DNA of 35,817 nucleotides from the NCBI GenBank assembly GCA_035456205.1, contig DATIDQ010000206.1, positions 1 through 35,817 on the forward strand, read 5' to 3'. This DNA comes from UBA7239 sp035456205 (GTDB taxonomy: Bacteria; Pseudomonadota; Gammaproteobacteria; Pseudomonadales; UBA7239). The first letter of the stretch is position 1. The number at the start of each line of letters is the position of its first letter. Positions 1-9,000 of the stretch are shown piece after piece. The position numbers and the translations under genes are program-made. Under the pieces are notes generated by a model. The model was not told the origin of the DNA. It saw nothing but the letters and a program-made list of their open reading frames with translations, and searched no databases.

Positions 1-2081
1 ATCCCAATAACCGTTTTCGCTTGAAAGCGATTTCTGGCGGCGGCGGTAAAGGCCAGCGCATCCTGAATGCGCCCTCTTCTTACAAAGGCTCAAAGGAAGA
101 ACAACTCAAGCAGGCCGCTGCTGTTACGCCTGCTCTGGTGCGCGAAGTGCTCGCCGAGGTGAAATGTAACGGCGTGGGTGACAACAAAAACGTCTTGATT
201 GAAATGAATATCGAAACCACGCGCCATCAGGAAATTCAGGTGGTGGGCAACGGTGAATGGTGCATCACCATGGGTGGCCGTGACTGCTCCCTGCAAATGC
301 ACGAACAAAAATTGCTGGAAGTGTCTGTTATTCACGAAGATCTGATGAATGCGTATGCAACAGCAAAATCTGCTGGTAAAAAAGCAGAGGCTGCACAGCT
401 GGAGCGAGATATTGTCATTCTGGAAAAAATGGAAGAAGAAGGCGTGCGCTTTGGCACAGCCGTAAAACTTAATTCAGTGGCTACTTTTGAATGTATCGTC
501 GACGGCGAACGCCACTACTTCATGGAAATGAACACACGTATCCAGGTAGAACACCGTGTAACCGAGCTGTGCTATGCGCTCACTTTTACCAACCCGAATA
601 ACGCTGCAGAAAGCTTCACTGTCACCTCACTCGTCAACGTCATGGTCTTGCTGGCGCGCCACGGTAAAAAATTGCCGAAACCGACGCGCAGCGTACGTGA
701 ATTATCATCGGTAGAAGCGCGTTTGAATGCGACCAACGATGCGTTACAACCGCATGCTGGCGGCATCATCACCAAATGGTCTGATCCAATAGACGGTGAA
801 ATTCGTGATGATCAGGGTATTTCGCTGCACAACCCCGACACCGATGTATTCATGAAATACACCTTGGCTGGCGCATACGATTCCAACATCGCCCTGCTGC
901 TCACCACTGGCGATGACCGCATGAGCACCTATCAAGCCATGAGTGAAGTGCTGCGCCGCACAGTATTACGCGGTAAAGATCTCGCTACCAACCTGGACTT
1001 CCATTACGGTCTGGTGAACTGGTTTGTCGGCAATAATATCAACGCACGCCCCACTACGCGTTTCATTGTTCCTTACTTGACACTGGTCGGCATGCTGAAA
1101 GAGCAAGCCAACCAGATCGATCTGGCATATGCGTGGAAAGCTGTGCGCAAGGCCGCCATTGCTGCAGCGGATAAAGACGCACAAAAAGCAGTCGCTGACG
1201 TAGTAGATCGCAAAATTACCTTGTTTGATCGTGTATTTGCTCCATTGTTGGACAATCCACACATTCTTTCAGGCTGGTTGAGCTCACACAAATCCCACTT
1301 CAAGGTCACAAAAGGCAAAGTCAGTTGGCTGGAAAACCCTGTCAAATTATTGGCTGATACTTATCACTACCTGAATATGGAAGCACAGGATAAAGCGCCT
1401 GCGTCTTATGTCATCTGGGATCATGACAATGTTGTGCTGCAGGATGCCGTGCATTTTTATGCTGCACTGGATGAAAAACTGGGCAATCCGTCATGGGATA
1501 CATTGCAAACAGTACTGGCTGGCAAAGATGCTCCAAAAGGTATTGCGAAAAAAGATTGGGCTGCTGTGCAAGCAGCTCATGCAGGTTATCAGGCAGGTAA
1601 TGATATTCTGGGTTTGTTGCCTTATATCGCAGACAAAGCCGGATTTTATACATTAAAAGTGAATGCAGATCTGTCTATTGATATTCCGGAAAATCTCAAT
1701 GACAAAGAATTGCAGGATCGCATGGCAAAAGTCATGGTGCCTCCTCCTGCAGCCAAATCAGATGAAATTCTGGCAGCATCCGGTGGTATGTTCTATCCGC
1801 GAGAAGCGCCTGGCCATGCGAAATTTCTGGAAGTGGGCACGCATTTTAATAAAGGCGACGTGCTGTACATTGTTGAAGTCATGAAAATGTTCAACAAAGT
1901 GTATGCAACATTTTCTGGCACAGTGACTGCTGTGTTGGTCGATACGGATGGCGCCATCATCAAAAAAGGGCAGCCACTATTCAAGATTACACCGGATGAA
2001 ATTGTGAAAGTTGAACTGCCGGAACAAATCGCAGCACGCCAGAAAAAATACACAGACGAGTTCATTAACAAGAACATCTGA
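1..2081 (+). CDS. Biotin-dependent carboxylase, biotin carboxylase + biotinyl (BCCP) domains, 5' partial
   Basis: The reading frame is open from the window edge, so the N-terminus is missing; a TTG at 21 is only an internal codon. Residue numbers below count from that TTG. The ATP-grasp glycine loop (ISGGGGKGQR) lies at the very start, and the biotin carboxylase core motif EMNTRIQVEHRVTE is at 169-182. A long poorly recognised middle section follows, then a C-terminal biotinyl domain with VEVMKMFNK; the biotin-accepting lysine is about K622. By family knowledge such proteins carboxylate their biotin with ATP and bicarbonate and hand CO2 to a carboxyltransferase for acetyl-, propionyl- or related acyl-CoA. 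The partner subunit is not in the window. The segment after RVTE differs from ordinary AccC by a longer insertion, so this is a divergent subfamily and the acyl-CoA substrate is unknown. It ends with TGA followed by a clear terminator. Confidence 0.9.
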   Translation, partial: PNNRFRLKAISGGGGKGQRILNAPSSYKGSKEEQLKQAAAVTPALVREVLAEVKCNGVGDNKNVLIEMNIETTRHQEIQVVGNGEWCITMGGRDCSLQMHEQKLLEVSVIHEDLMNAYATAKSAGKKAEAAQLERDIVILEKMEEEGVRFGTAVKLNSVATFECIVDGERHYFMEMNTRIQVEHRVTELCYALTFTNPNNAAESFTVTSLVNVMVLLARHGKKLPKPTRSVRELSSVEARLNATNDALQPHAGGIITKWSDPIDGEIRDDQGISLHNPDTDVFMKYTLAGAYDSNIALLLTTGDDRMSTYQAMSEVLRRTVLRGKDLATNLDFHYGLVNWFVGNNINARPTTRFIVPYLTLVGMLKEQANQIDLAYAWKAVRKAAIAAADKDAQKAVADVVDRKITLFDRVFAPLLDNPHILSGWLSSHKSHFKVTKGKVSWLENPVKLLADTYHYLNMEAQDKAPASYVIWDHDNVVLQDAVHFYAALDEKLGNPSWDTLQTVLAGKDAPKGIAKKDWAAVQAAHAGYQAGNDILGLLPYIADKAGFYTLKVNADLSIDIPENLNDKELQDRMAKVMVPPPAAKSDEILAASGGMFYPREAPGHAKFLEVGTHFNKGDVLYIVEVMKMFNKVYATFSGTVTAVLVDTDGAIIKKGQPLFKITPDEIVKVELPEQIAARQKKYTDEFINKNI

Positions 2082-2112
2082 TTCTGTGTTATTCCACTCA
2101 GCAACACCTGAT

Positions 2113-2144
2113 AAAGCCAGCATGACGCTGGCTTTGTTTTATTA
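2113..2144 (+). terminator. Intrinsic terminator of the biotin carboxylase gene
   Basis: A perfect 9-bp stem, AAAGCCAGC (2113-2121) and GCTGGCTTT (2127-2135), encloses a 5-nt loop and is followed by a T-rich tail (TGTTTTATT). It sits 31 bp after the stop codon and before the tRNA promoter. Confidence 0.85.
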
Positions 2145-2150
2145 CACTAA

Positions 2151-2180
2151 CTAATAGTGGCTTTAATATCCTAATAGTGG
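2151..2180 (+). repeat. Two direct copies of CTAATAGTGG upstream of the tRNA promoter
   Basis: The 10-mer CTAATAGTGG occurs at 2151-2160 and 2171-2180, exactly 20 bp apart. The -35 box of the tRNA promoter begins a further 20 bp on (2191). The spacing is about two helical turns, so both copies and the promoter lie on one DNA face. This would fit an activator or upstream element, but no known factor is recognised. Confidence 0.5.
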
Positions 2181-2190
2181 GCAAAAGACC

Positions 2191-2219
2191 TTGACGCATA
2201 CTGCCCCACTCCATAAAAT
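2191..2219 (+). promoter_or_regulatory. Sigma70-type promoter of the tRNA-Glu/tRNA-Gly unit
   Basis: TTGACG (2191-2196) and TAAAAT (2214-2219) are separated by 17 bp. The sequence right after the -10 box is GC-rich (GCGCCCTC), as in stringently controlled stable-RNA promoters. Transcription would begin about 20 bp before the tRNA-Glu 5' end. Confidence 0.8.
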
Positions 2220-2246
2220 GCGCCCTCTCCAAACGGAGACCTACGC

Positions 2247-2322
2247 GTCCCCTTCGTCTAGAGGCCTAGGACACCGCCCTTTCACGGCGGCGACAGGGGT
2301 TCGACTCCCCTAGGGGACGCCA
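2247..2322 (+). tRNA. tRNA-Glu (anticodon TTC)
   Basis: This is a 76-nt cloverleaf. Acceptor strands are GTCCCCT (2247-2253) and AGGGGAC (2312-2318), with discriminator G and an encoded CCA. The anticodon stem CCGCC/GGCGG encloses the loop CTTTCAC, giving anticodon TTC at 2281-2283. The T arm carries GGTTCGACTCC. Glu tRNA is normally one of the queuosine-independent but s2U-modified tRNAs, so the nearby queF does not act on it. Confidence 0.97.
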
Positions 2323-2360
2323 TTTATTTTTACTGGTACCGCCAGGTATCAGCGCATCAG

Positions 2361-2436
<76 letters not shown>

Positions 2437-2510
2437 TTTTTACTCCCTTTATTCTTATCCCATCCGTTCTGGCATAATTCGTATTCCATTCCGCTATTCA
2501 CGGATACACG

Positions 2511-3452
2511 ATGGACTACGCTGTTTCTATCCATAATCTGCATAAAACCTACGATAACGGCTTCTCGGCACTGAAAGGTATCGACCTCAACGTTACGCAA
2601 GGTGATTTCTTTGCCCTGCTCGGCCCCAATGGCGCTGGCAAATCCACCATCATTGGCATCTTGTGCTCACTAGTACGAAAAACATCCGGCACCGTCAAAA
2701 TTTTTGGTACGGATATCGACACTCATTTTGCTGAAGCCAGAAAAAATATCGGCGTTGTACCGCAAGAATTCAATTTCAGTCAGTTTGAAAAAGTTTTTGA
2801 CATTATAAAAACACAAGGCGGCTATTACGGCATGCCAGCAGCTCTCGCCAGAGAGCGTGCCGAGTTTTATATGAAAAAACTGGATCTATGGGATAAACGT
2901 GATACGCCAGCACGCATGCTGTCTGGCGGCATGAAACGTAGATTGATGATTGCCCGTGGATTAATTCATCAACCCAAACTACTCATCCTTGATGAACCTA
3001 CGGCAGGCGTTGACATTGAACTTCGTCGATCGATGTGGGAATTTCTGCAAGAAATCAATAAAGCAGGCACAACCATTATTCTCACCACGCATTATCTTGA
3101 AGAGGTCGAAAATCTCTGTCGCAATATTGCGATTATCAATAAGGGCCTGATAATAGAAAATACCTCAATGAAGTCACTGATCAAAAAACTGGATCAGGAA
3201 ACATTTGTGCTGGACACACGAGAGGCACTCACTGAAATACCTCAAGTACCAGGTTTTATCCTCCATAAAACAGATAGCCATGTACTGGAAGTTGAAATTC
3301 AGCGCGGGACCGATCTCAACCAGCTTTTCAGTCTGTTAAGCGAGCACGGGATTCATATCACCAGCATGCGCAACAAATCCAATCGTCTTGAAGAACTGTT
3401 CGTCAAACTTCTTAATCAGGATGACAGTGTGAAACCGGGAGTGGCAGCATGA
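2511..3452 (+). CDS. yadG: ABC transporter ATP-binding protein, YadG type
   Basis: A 313-residue single-NBD ATPase (E. coli YadG is about the same length). Walker A GPNGAGKST is at residues 38-46, the ABC signature is LSGGMKRR, and Walker B with the D-loop reads LLILDEPTAGVD. A C-terminal extension of about 90 residues follows the NBD, as in DrrA/YadG proteins. It pairs with the downstream permease to form an ABC-2 type exporter; the substrate of YadGH is not established. The ATG at 2511 begins the conserved N-terminus. A weak extended -10 (TGGCATAAT, 2470-2478) lies after tRNA-Gly, so the operon may start here or be read through from the tRNA promoter. It overlaps yadH by 4 bp (ATGA). Confidence 0.93.
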   Translation: MDYAVSIHNLHKTYDNGFSALKGIDLNVTQGDFFALLGPNGAGKSTIIGILCSLVRKTSGTVKIFGTDIDTHFAEARKNIGVVPQEFNFSQFEKVFDIIKTQGGYYGMPAALARERAEFYMKKLDLWDKRDTPARMLSGGMKRRLMIARGLIHQPKLLILDEPTAGVDIELRRSMWEFLQEINKAGTTIILTTHYLEEVENLCRNIAIINKGLIIENTSMKSLIKKLDQETFVLDTREALTEIPQVPGFILHKTDSHVLEVEIQRGTDLNQLFSLLSEHGIHITSMRNKSNRLEELFVKLLNQDDSVKPGVAA

Positions 3453-4222
3453 ACGCGTATGAAATCTGGATTGCCTTCCAGACTATTCTGATCCGGGAAA
3501 TCCGGCGCTTTACCCGTATCTGGGTACAGACACTGTTGCCACCTGTCATCACCATGGGTTTGTATTTTGTTATTTTTGGCAAACTGATCGGCAGCCGTAT
3601 TGGCGATATGAATGGTTTCACTTATATGGAATTTGTAGTGCCGGGTTTGATCATGATGTCAGTACTGACCAATGCCTACGCCAATGTGGTGTCATCTTTT
3701 TATGGCAACAAGTTTCAACGCAGCATTGAAGAACAGTTAATTGCACCAATCCCTAATTGGGTGATTCTTGCCGGTTATATTGCTGGCGGCGTGGTGCGAG
3801 GCTTGTGTATTGGCGTGATTGTTACCCTGTTGTCATTGTTTTTTACTCGCCTGCACATACAACACTGGGGCGTGATGATGAGTGTTGTGTTACTCACATC
3901 CATTCTGTTTTCATTAGCCGGTTTGATCAATGCTGTTTATGCCAAGAGTTTTGATGATATTTCTATTATCCCTACGTTTGTATTAACACCACTCACTTAT
4001 CTCGGCGGTGTTTTTTATTCCATCAATCTGCTGCCACCTTTCTGGCAAGCGGTATCGCAGGCCAACCCCATTCTTTATATGGTGAATGCATTCCGCTACG
4101 GTGTGCTGGGTATCAGTGACGTCAATATCACGTTTGCTTTCGGGATGATTATCTTTTTTATCATGATTAGCACGGCTATTTCTATGTATCTACTCAGCAG
4201 TGGCCGCGGTCTACGCAGCTGA
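3449..4222 (+). CDS. yadH: ABC-2 type transporter permease, YadH type
   Basis: A 257-residue inner-membrane protein with about six hydrophobic segments, matching the ABC2_membrane layout and the length of E. coli YadH. The N-terminal amphipathic stretch is followed by a first membrane segment near residues 33-50. A late PTFVLTPLTYLGGVFYS stretch is typical of this family (LxGxFyp-type motif before the last loop). It forms the membrane half of the exporter with the preceding ATPase. The start ATG overlaps the yadG stop, and its own stop overlaps queF by one base (TGATG), so translation is probably coupled. Confidence 0.92.
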   Translation: MNAYEIWIAFQTILIREIRRFTRIWVQTLLPPVITMGLYFVIFGKLIGSRIGDMNGFTYMEFVVPGLIMMSVLTNAYANVVSSFYGNKFQRSIEEQLIAPIPNWVILAGYIAGGVVRGLCIGVIVTLLSLFFTRLHIQHWGVMMSVVLLTSILFSLAGLINAVYAKSFDDISIIPTFVLTPLTYLGGVFYSINLLPPFWQAVSQANPILYMVNAFRYGVLGISDVNITFAFGMIIFFIMISTAISMYLLSSGRGLRS

Positions 4223-5049
4223 TGACCATTGATTACAGCCAATTGCCGCTGGGCAAACACACCGCGTACAGCGATCAGTATGATCCATCACTGCTGGTTG
4301 CTGTACCGCGTTTGCAGACACGTGATTTCTGGCAACCGGATAAAGCACTCCCTTTTCGTGGCACCGACAGCTGGACAGCTTATGAAGTGTCCTGGCTGAA
4401 CAACAAAGGCAAACCACAAGTCGCATGCCTGATACTGGGCTACGATGCCATGACACCTAATATTGTCGAATCCAAATCGCTAAAACTGTATCTGAACAGT
4501 TTCAACCAGACGCGTTTTGATAGCACAAATGAAATCATCGATCGTATTACCACCGATGTCGAAAAAACCACTGCCGGGACAATCAGCGTCAAATGGCACA
4601 ATGCCGCACTGGATGAAACACTCGCGATTAAAAACTGGGCAGATCAATGCATTGATGATCTGGATATCAGCATCGAGCAATACCATGTTGATGCCACGCT
4701 GCTGCAATGCAACATGAATGCCGCAGGCGAGCAAACACTCGTCAGCCATCTGTTGCGTAGCAATTGCCCGGTCACCGGCCAGCCCGATTGGGCCAGTGTA
4801 CGCATTGCGTACCAGGGTCATAAAATTTCAGAAGAAAGCCTGCTGCGTTATATCTGCTCTTATCGCCAACATCAGGGCTTTCATGAACAATGTATTGAAC
4901 GAATTTTTTGTGACATCTGGACACACTGCAAACCGGAAAGGTTAAGTGTTGAGGGGAGATTTACCCGACGCGGCGGGCTGGATATCAATCCGTTCCGCGC
5001 CAGTCATACCGATATGCATCCAACCCATGCAAGGCAGGTGCGCCAGTGA
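4222..5049 (+). CDS. queF: NADPH-dependent 7-cyano-7-deazaguanine (preQ0) reductase QueF
   Basis: The enzyme reduces the nitrile of preQ0 to the amine preQ1 in queuosine biosynthesis (cytosol). The 275-residue length places it in the bimodular subfamily found in gammaproteobacteria. The N-terminal half carries the substrate/NADPH motif ESKSLKLYLNSFNQT (83-97). The C-terminal half carries SNCPVTGQPDW with the catalytic cysteine C182 and general acid D189. No other queuosine gene is present nearby. It is embedded between an ABC exporter and an ABC importer, overlapping yadH by 1 bp and yejB by 4 bp (GTGA). From memory, yadGH and queF lie near each other in pseudomonads, so that part of the linkage may be ancestral. 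Confidence 0.95.
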   Translation: MTIDYSQLPLGKHTAYSDQYDPSLLVAVPRLQTRDFWQPDKALPFRGTDSWTAYEVSWLNNKGKPQVACLILGYDAMTPNIVESKSLKLYLNSFNQTRFDSTNEIIDRITTDVEKTTAGTISVKWHNAALDETLAIKNWADQCIDDLDISIEQYHVDATLLQCNMNAAGEQTLVSHLLRSNCPVTGQPDWASVRIAYQGHKISEESLLRYICSYRQHQGFHEQCIERIFCDIWTHCKPERLSVEGRFTRRGGLDINPFRASHTDMHPTHARQVRQ

Positions 5050-6086
5050 CGCGTTACATTCTGCGGCGTTTGTTGCTGACCATTCCGACTCTGCTCGGCA
5101 TTACCCTGCTGGTATTCAGCCTCACACGTTTTGTGCCGGGCGGCCCCATCGAACAGATGATCACGCAAGCACAACTGGCAGGCGGCGATGGTGGCGCCCA
5201 TATCAAACGCGATGCATCCGCTTCCAGCACACTGTCCGATGAGCAGCTCGCTGATCTGCGCGCTTACTACGGTTTCGACAAACCCTTGCTAGTCAGTTAT
5301 GCACAATGGTTAATGCGCATCGTGCAACTGGATCTCGGCACATCATCGCGCTATCAGGAACCGGTGTGGAATCTGATCACAGAACGCATGCCCATCTCAC
5401 TATTCTACGGCGCCATTACGTTGCTACTCAGTTATGGCGTCTGTATCCCCCTCGGTATAGCCAAAGCGTTGCGTCACGATGACCGATTTGATCACTGGAC
5501 ATCCGCTGTCGTTTTTCTCGGTTATGCCGTGCCGAATTATGTGCTCGGCATTATCCTGATTTCATTGTTTGCTTCTCATTGGGATATGTTTCCACTGGGA
5601 GGTTTTGTCAGTGATGATTTTGCTGACTTCACCACGGCCGGTAAAATACGCGATATTTTCAGTCATGCCACTCTACCAATCATTGCCTATATGGCCGGTG
5701 GTTTTGCCGTGACAACCATGGTGATGAAAAATTCACTGATGGAAAATCTTGCCAGCGATTATGTACGCACTGCGGTTGCCAAGGGACTCACATTCAAACA
5801 GGCAATATTTCGCCATGCACTACGCAATAGCCTGATCCCGCTTGCCACTTCATTCGGGCAGAGCATTTCAATCGTACTCGCCGGTTCGTTTCTGGTAGAA
5901 ACGATTTTCAATATTGATGGAATGGGTTTACTGGGCTACGAAGCACTGGTTGAACGCGACTATCCCGTCGTCATGGGCCTGTTATTTATTTCTTCTGCAC
6001 TCTTTCTGATTGGCAACATCCTGTCGGATCTCTGCGTTGCCGCTATCGATCCACGCGTGCGATTTGACGGAAATCAAACCGCATGA
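5046..6086 (+). CDS. yejB: Microcin C/peptide ABC transporter permease YejB
   Basis: A 346-residue permease of the dipeptide/oligopeptide (OppB/DppB) family. The N-terminal pattern (RYILRRLLLTIPTLLGITLL) is the usual first membrane segment of this family, with about six in total. The cytoplasmic EAA-like loop (TAVAKGLTFKQAIFRHALRN) contacts the ATPase. The insertion after the first segment (TQAQLAGGDGG...) is typical of YejB rather than DppB. It starts with GTG within the queF stop. The family imports microcin C and other peptides across the inner membrane. Confidence 0.93.
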   Translation: MTRYILRRLLLTIPTLLGITLLVFSLTRFVPGGPIEQMITQAQLAGGDGGAHIKRDASASSTLSDEQLADLRAYYGFDKPLLVSYAQWLMRIVQLDLGTSSRYQEPVWNLITERMPISLFYGAITLLLSYGVCIPLGIAKALRHDDRFDHWTSAVVFLGYAVPNYVLGIILISLFASHWDMFPLGGFVSDDFADFTTAGKIRDIFSHATLPIIAYMAGGFAVTTMVMKNSLMENLASDYVRTAVAKGLTFKQAIFRHALRNSLIPLATSFGQSISIVLAGSFLVETIFNIDGMGLLGYEALVERDYPVVMGLLFISSALFLIGNILSDLCVAAIDPRVRFDGNQTA

Positions 6087-7126
6087 ATCTACACCCACAA
6101 ACACGTAAACAATGGCGCAGGTTTCGCCAACATCCACGTGGATTCTATTCCGCCATCGTCCTTGCCATCCTGTTAGCCTTGAGTTGCGGTGCTGAATTAC
6201 TGGCCAGCAATCGTGCATTGATTGTGCACTACCAGCAGCATTTTTATTTTCCTACGTATGGCGGCATCTTGCCGGGCACGGTGTTCGGGTTTGATTATCC
6301 CGGTGAAACCGATTACCACATGCTGCAAAAAAAATTCCAGGAACAGGATAATGGTGACTGGCTGTTAATGCCTGTGATTCCCTGGAATGCATTCCAGAGT
6401 GATGCAGTCGCCGGTGAATTCCCCCCGCTGGCCCCTTCGCTCAAACACAAACACTTTCTGGGCAGCGATGGCGCCGGTAGAGATATTGCTGCACGTCTGA
6501 TCTACGGTTTTCGCCTTTCGATGGCATTCAGTATCCTGTTGTTGTTGTGCAATTATGTGACCGGTACACTGATCGGTTGCGCCATGGGTTTTTACGGTGG
6601 CAAATTTGATTTGTTGATGCAGCGCATCATCGAAATCTGGTCTTCGGTACCGACACTGTATGTGATCATGATTGTCGCCTCCATCATGCGACCAGGGTTC
6701 TGGGTCTTGATTGGCATCATGGTATTTTTCGACTGGACAGCCATGACCTGGTACATGCGCACTGCCAGCTACAAGGAAAAGGCCCGCACTTATGTGCTGG
6801 CAGCACGCGCACAGGGAGCGAGCAACTGGCGCATTATCACCCGTCATATTTTGCCCAATACACGTTCACTGCTGATTACTTTCGCACCGTTTTCAATTGC
6901 TGGTGGCATCACCGCGCTCACCGCGCTGGATTATCTCGGATTTGGCTTACCACCACCGACACCCAGCTGGGGTGAGTTATTGCGCGAAGGAATTGCACGC
7001 CTTGATAACGGCTGGATACTCGGCTCTGTGGTCACCGCAATGATTGTGGTATTGATATTGGTCACCTGGATAGGCGAAGCCCTGCGTGAAGCGTTCGATC
7101 CGAAAAAACATACGGTGTACGAATGA
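6083..7126 (+). CDS. yejE: Microcin C/peptide ABC transporter permease YejE
   Basis: A 347-residue OppC/DppC-family permease. It has one N-terminal membrane segment (about 20-40), then a large periplasmic loop with the YejE-typical YPGETDYHMLQKKF region. After the 'LGSDGAGRDIAARLIYGFR' motif comes a five-segment core. The coupling loop is AARAQGASNWRIITRHILPN. It pairs with YejB in the translocation pore. The ATG overlaps the yejB stop by 4 bp and its TGA overlaps the yejA start by 4 bp. Confidence 0.93.
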   Translation: MNLHPQTRKQWRRFRQHPRGFYSAIVLAILLALSCGAELLASNRALIVHYQQHFYFPTYGGILPGTVFGFDYPGETDYHMLQKKFQEQDNGDWLLMPVIPWNAFQSDAVAGEFPPLAPSLKHKHFLGSDGAGRDIAARLIYGFRLSMAFSILLLLCNYVTGTLIGCAMGFYGGKFDLLMQRIIEIWSSVPTLYVIMIVASIMRPGFWVLIGIMVFFDWTAMTWYMRTASYKEKARTYVLAARAQGASNWRIITRHILPNTRSLLITFAPFSIAGGITALTALDYLGFGLPPPTPSWGELLREGIARLDNGWILGSVVTAMIVVLILVTWIGEALREAFDPKKHTVYE

Positions 7127-9000
7127 TGTTACGTGCGCTAGTCATACTCTCTTTTCTTTTACTCGGTGCATGCCAAAAAGACGAGGCGAGCAGCGCGCAA
7201 ATTATCATCCAGAAAAATCTTGCTCCTTATCCGGTTTCCACCACACCACTGCCGGCAGATTTACACTGGCAGACCAACAACAGTGATCCGGAGTTCGCTG
7301 ATCCCACTGCCAAACGCGGCGGCACATTGCGTGAATTTGTTCCAAGTTTTCCACTGACGTTGCGGCTGGTGGGTCCGGATTCCAACGGCAGTTTTGCCGG
7401 CTATATGCGCGCGCTCAACATGAGCTTACTGGATCGCCACCCGAATACACTGAACCCGATTCCGGCACTGGCGACACACTGGGCTTTTGGCAATGACCAC
7501 AAGACGGTCTACTTCAAACTGGATCCGGATGCGCGCTGGTCGGACGGTGAAAAAGTGACCGCAGATGATTATGTATTCTGTCTGGAATTCATGCGTTCCA
7601 AATTTATTGTCGCACCGTTTTACAACGAATATTTTTCCACCCAGATTGTTGATGTGGTCAAATACGATGATTACACCATTGCTGTGATTTCCGCCAATCC
7701 GAAACCGGATGATGAATTACTGATGGAGCAAGTCAACATCAACCCGGTACCGCGCCATTTCCATCAGCTGACAGAAAACTGGGTGCGCGACTACAACTGG
7801 TTGCCAGAGCCTGGCACTGCCGCTTACAAAGTAGCCAATGTGCGCAAAGGGAAATATGTGGAATTCGAACGCATATCCAACTGGTGGGCAAATGAAAAAC
7901 CTTACTATCGTCACCGTTTCAATCCTGACCGTATCCACGTCAAGGTCATTCGTGATAACAACATTGCCTGGCAGTATTTCGAAAAAGGTGAACTCGACTC
8001 CTTTCCTGTCACACTGCCAGATCTCTGGTATAACAAAGCCAAAGGGGAATTATTTGATAAGGGGTTCCTGCAAAAAATCTGGTTTTATAATGACACGCCC
8101 CAATCACCGCAAGGATTGTGGTTGAATATGAGTGCACCACCACTGGATGACATCAAAGTGCGCGAAGCGATTGCGTATGCCATGGATTGTGACAAAGTGA
8201 TCAACACCGTACTGCACGGCGATTATTCGCGTCTTGAGCGCCTCAGCGTCGGCTACGGTGATTATGACAATCAAAATATCCAGCCGCGTCAATTCAATAT
8301 AGCCAAAGCGGTACAACTGCTTGAAGCGGATGGCTGGAATACATTCGACACTGATGGCATTCGCACAAAAGCGGGTAACCGCCTCAGCATTACTGTGAGC
8401 TATGGCCGCCCGGAACACACGGACCGCTTGTCTATCCTGAAAGAAGAAGCAAAACAGGCCGGCATTGAACTGCAACTACAGCTGCTCGACAGTTCCGCAT
8501 TTTTTAAACAGGTGCTGGAGAAAAAACACCAGATTGCTTCGCTCGGCTGGCAAGGCGGCGGACTCTCACCGGAATACCGGCAGTTTTTTCATTCGGAAAA
8601 TGCCAACAAACCACAAAACAACAATATCGTCAATTATGCCGATACAGAGATGGATAAACTGATCGAGCAATACCGTGCCGAATTTGATAAATCAGTCCGC
8701 GTTGAACTGGCACACCGTATGGAACAAAAGGTTTACGACAGTGCCAGCTTCATCCCCTTGTTTAAAGTTCCTTATTTCCGTGAAGCATACTGGGCCTGGA
8801 TAAAATTACCCACGGCTGATTCCCTGCAATCAAAATACGCGACACGCACCAGTGGTTCTGCGGTTGATGCCATGGGCAACGGCTTGTTCTGGATTGATGT
8901 CGAAGAAAAGAATCGCATCCGCGCACTGCGCAGTGCCGGACAGAATTACGGCGCCCCTGTCACTATCGTTGATAAAACATGGCAACAGCATCATGAGTGA
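7123..9000 (+). CDS. yejA: Extracellular solute-binding protein family 5, YejA type, lipoprotein
   Basis: A 625-residue SBP_bac_5 protein that captures peptides for YejBEF. The N-terminus is a lipoprotein signal: a hydrophobic stretch ending LLGAC, with the lipidated cysteine at C17. The mature protein would be membrane-anchored on the periplasmic side. Family motifs include a GGTLREF start of domain I, the LATHWAFGNDHKTVYFKLDPDA block (conserved 'W..s.D..t..F.L...A.WsDG'), and DNNIAWQYFEKGELD. The E. coli YejA is a soluble periplasmic protein of about 600 residues; lipid anchoring here is a visible difference. Two ATGs (7123, 7126) are possible. It overlaps yejF by 8 bp. Confidence 0.93.
   Translation: MMLRALVILSFLLLGACQKDEASSAQIIIQKNLAPYPVSTTPLPADLHWQTNNSDPEFADPTAKRGGTLREFVPSFPLTLRLVGPDSNGSFAGYMRALNMSLLDRHPNTLNPIPALATHWAFGNDHKTVYFKLDPDARWSDGEKVTADDYVFCLEFMRSKFIVAPFYNEYFSTQIVDVVKYDDYTIAVISANPKPDDELLMEQVNINPVPRHFHQLTENWVRDYNWLPEPGTAAYKVANVRKGKYVEFERISNWWANEKPYYRHRFNPDRIHVKVIRDNNIAWQYFEKGELDSFPVTLPDLWYNKAKGELFDKGFLQKIWFYNDTPQSPQGLWLNMSAPPLDDIKVREAIAYAMDCDKVINTVLHGDYSRLERLSVGYGDYDNQNIQPRQFNIAKAVQLLEADGWNTFDTDGIRTKAGNRLSITVSYGRPEHTDRLSILKEEAKQAGIELQLQLLDSSAFFKQVLEKKHQIASLGWQGGGLSPEYRQFFHSENANKPQNNNIVNYADTEMDKLIEQYRAEFDKSVRVELAHRMEQKVYDSASFIPLFKVPYFREAYWAWIKLPTADSLQSKYATRTSGSAVDAMGNGLFWIDVEEKNRIRALRSAGQNYGAPVTIVDKTWQQHHE

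Noticed and set aside
8852..8992. Upstream extension of yejF
   Set aside because: The frame is open, but it lies wholly inside the yejA coding end; YejF similarity starts at the ATG at 8993.
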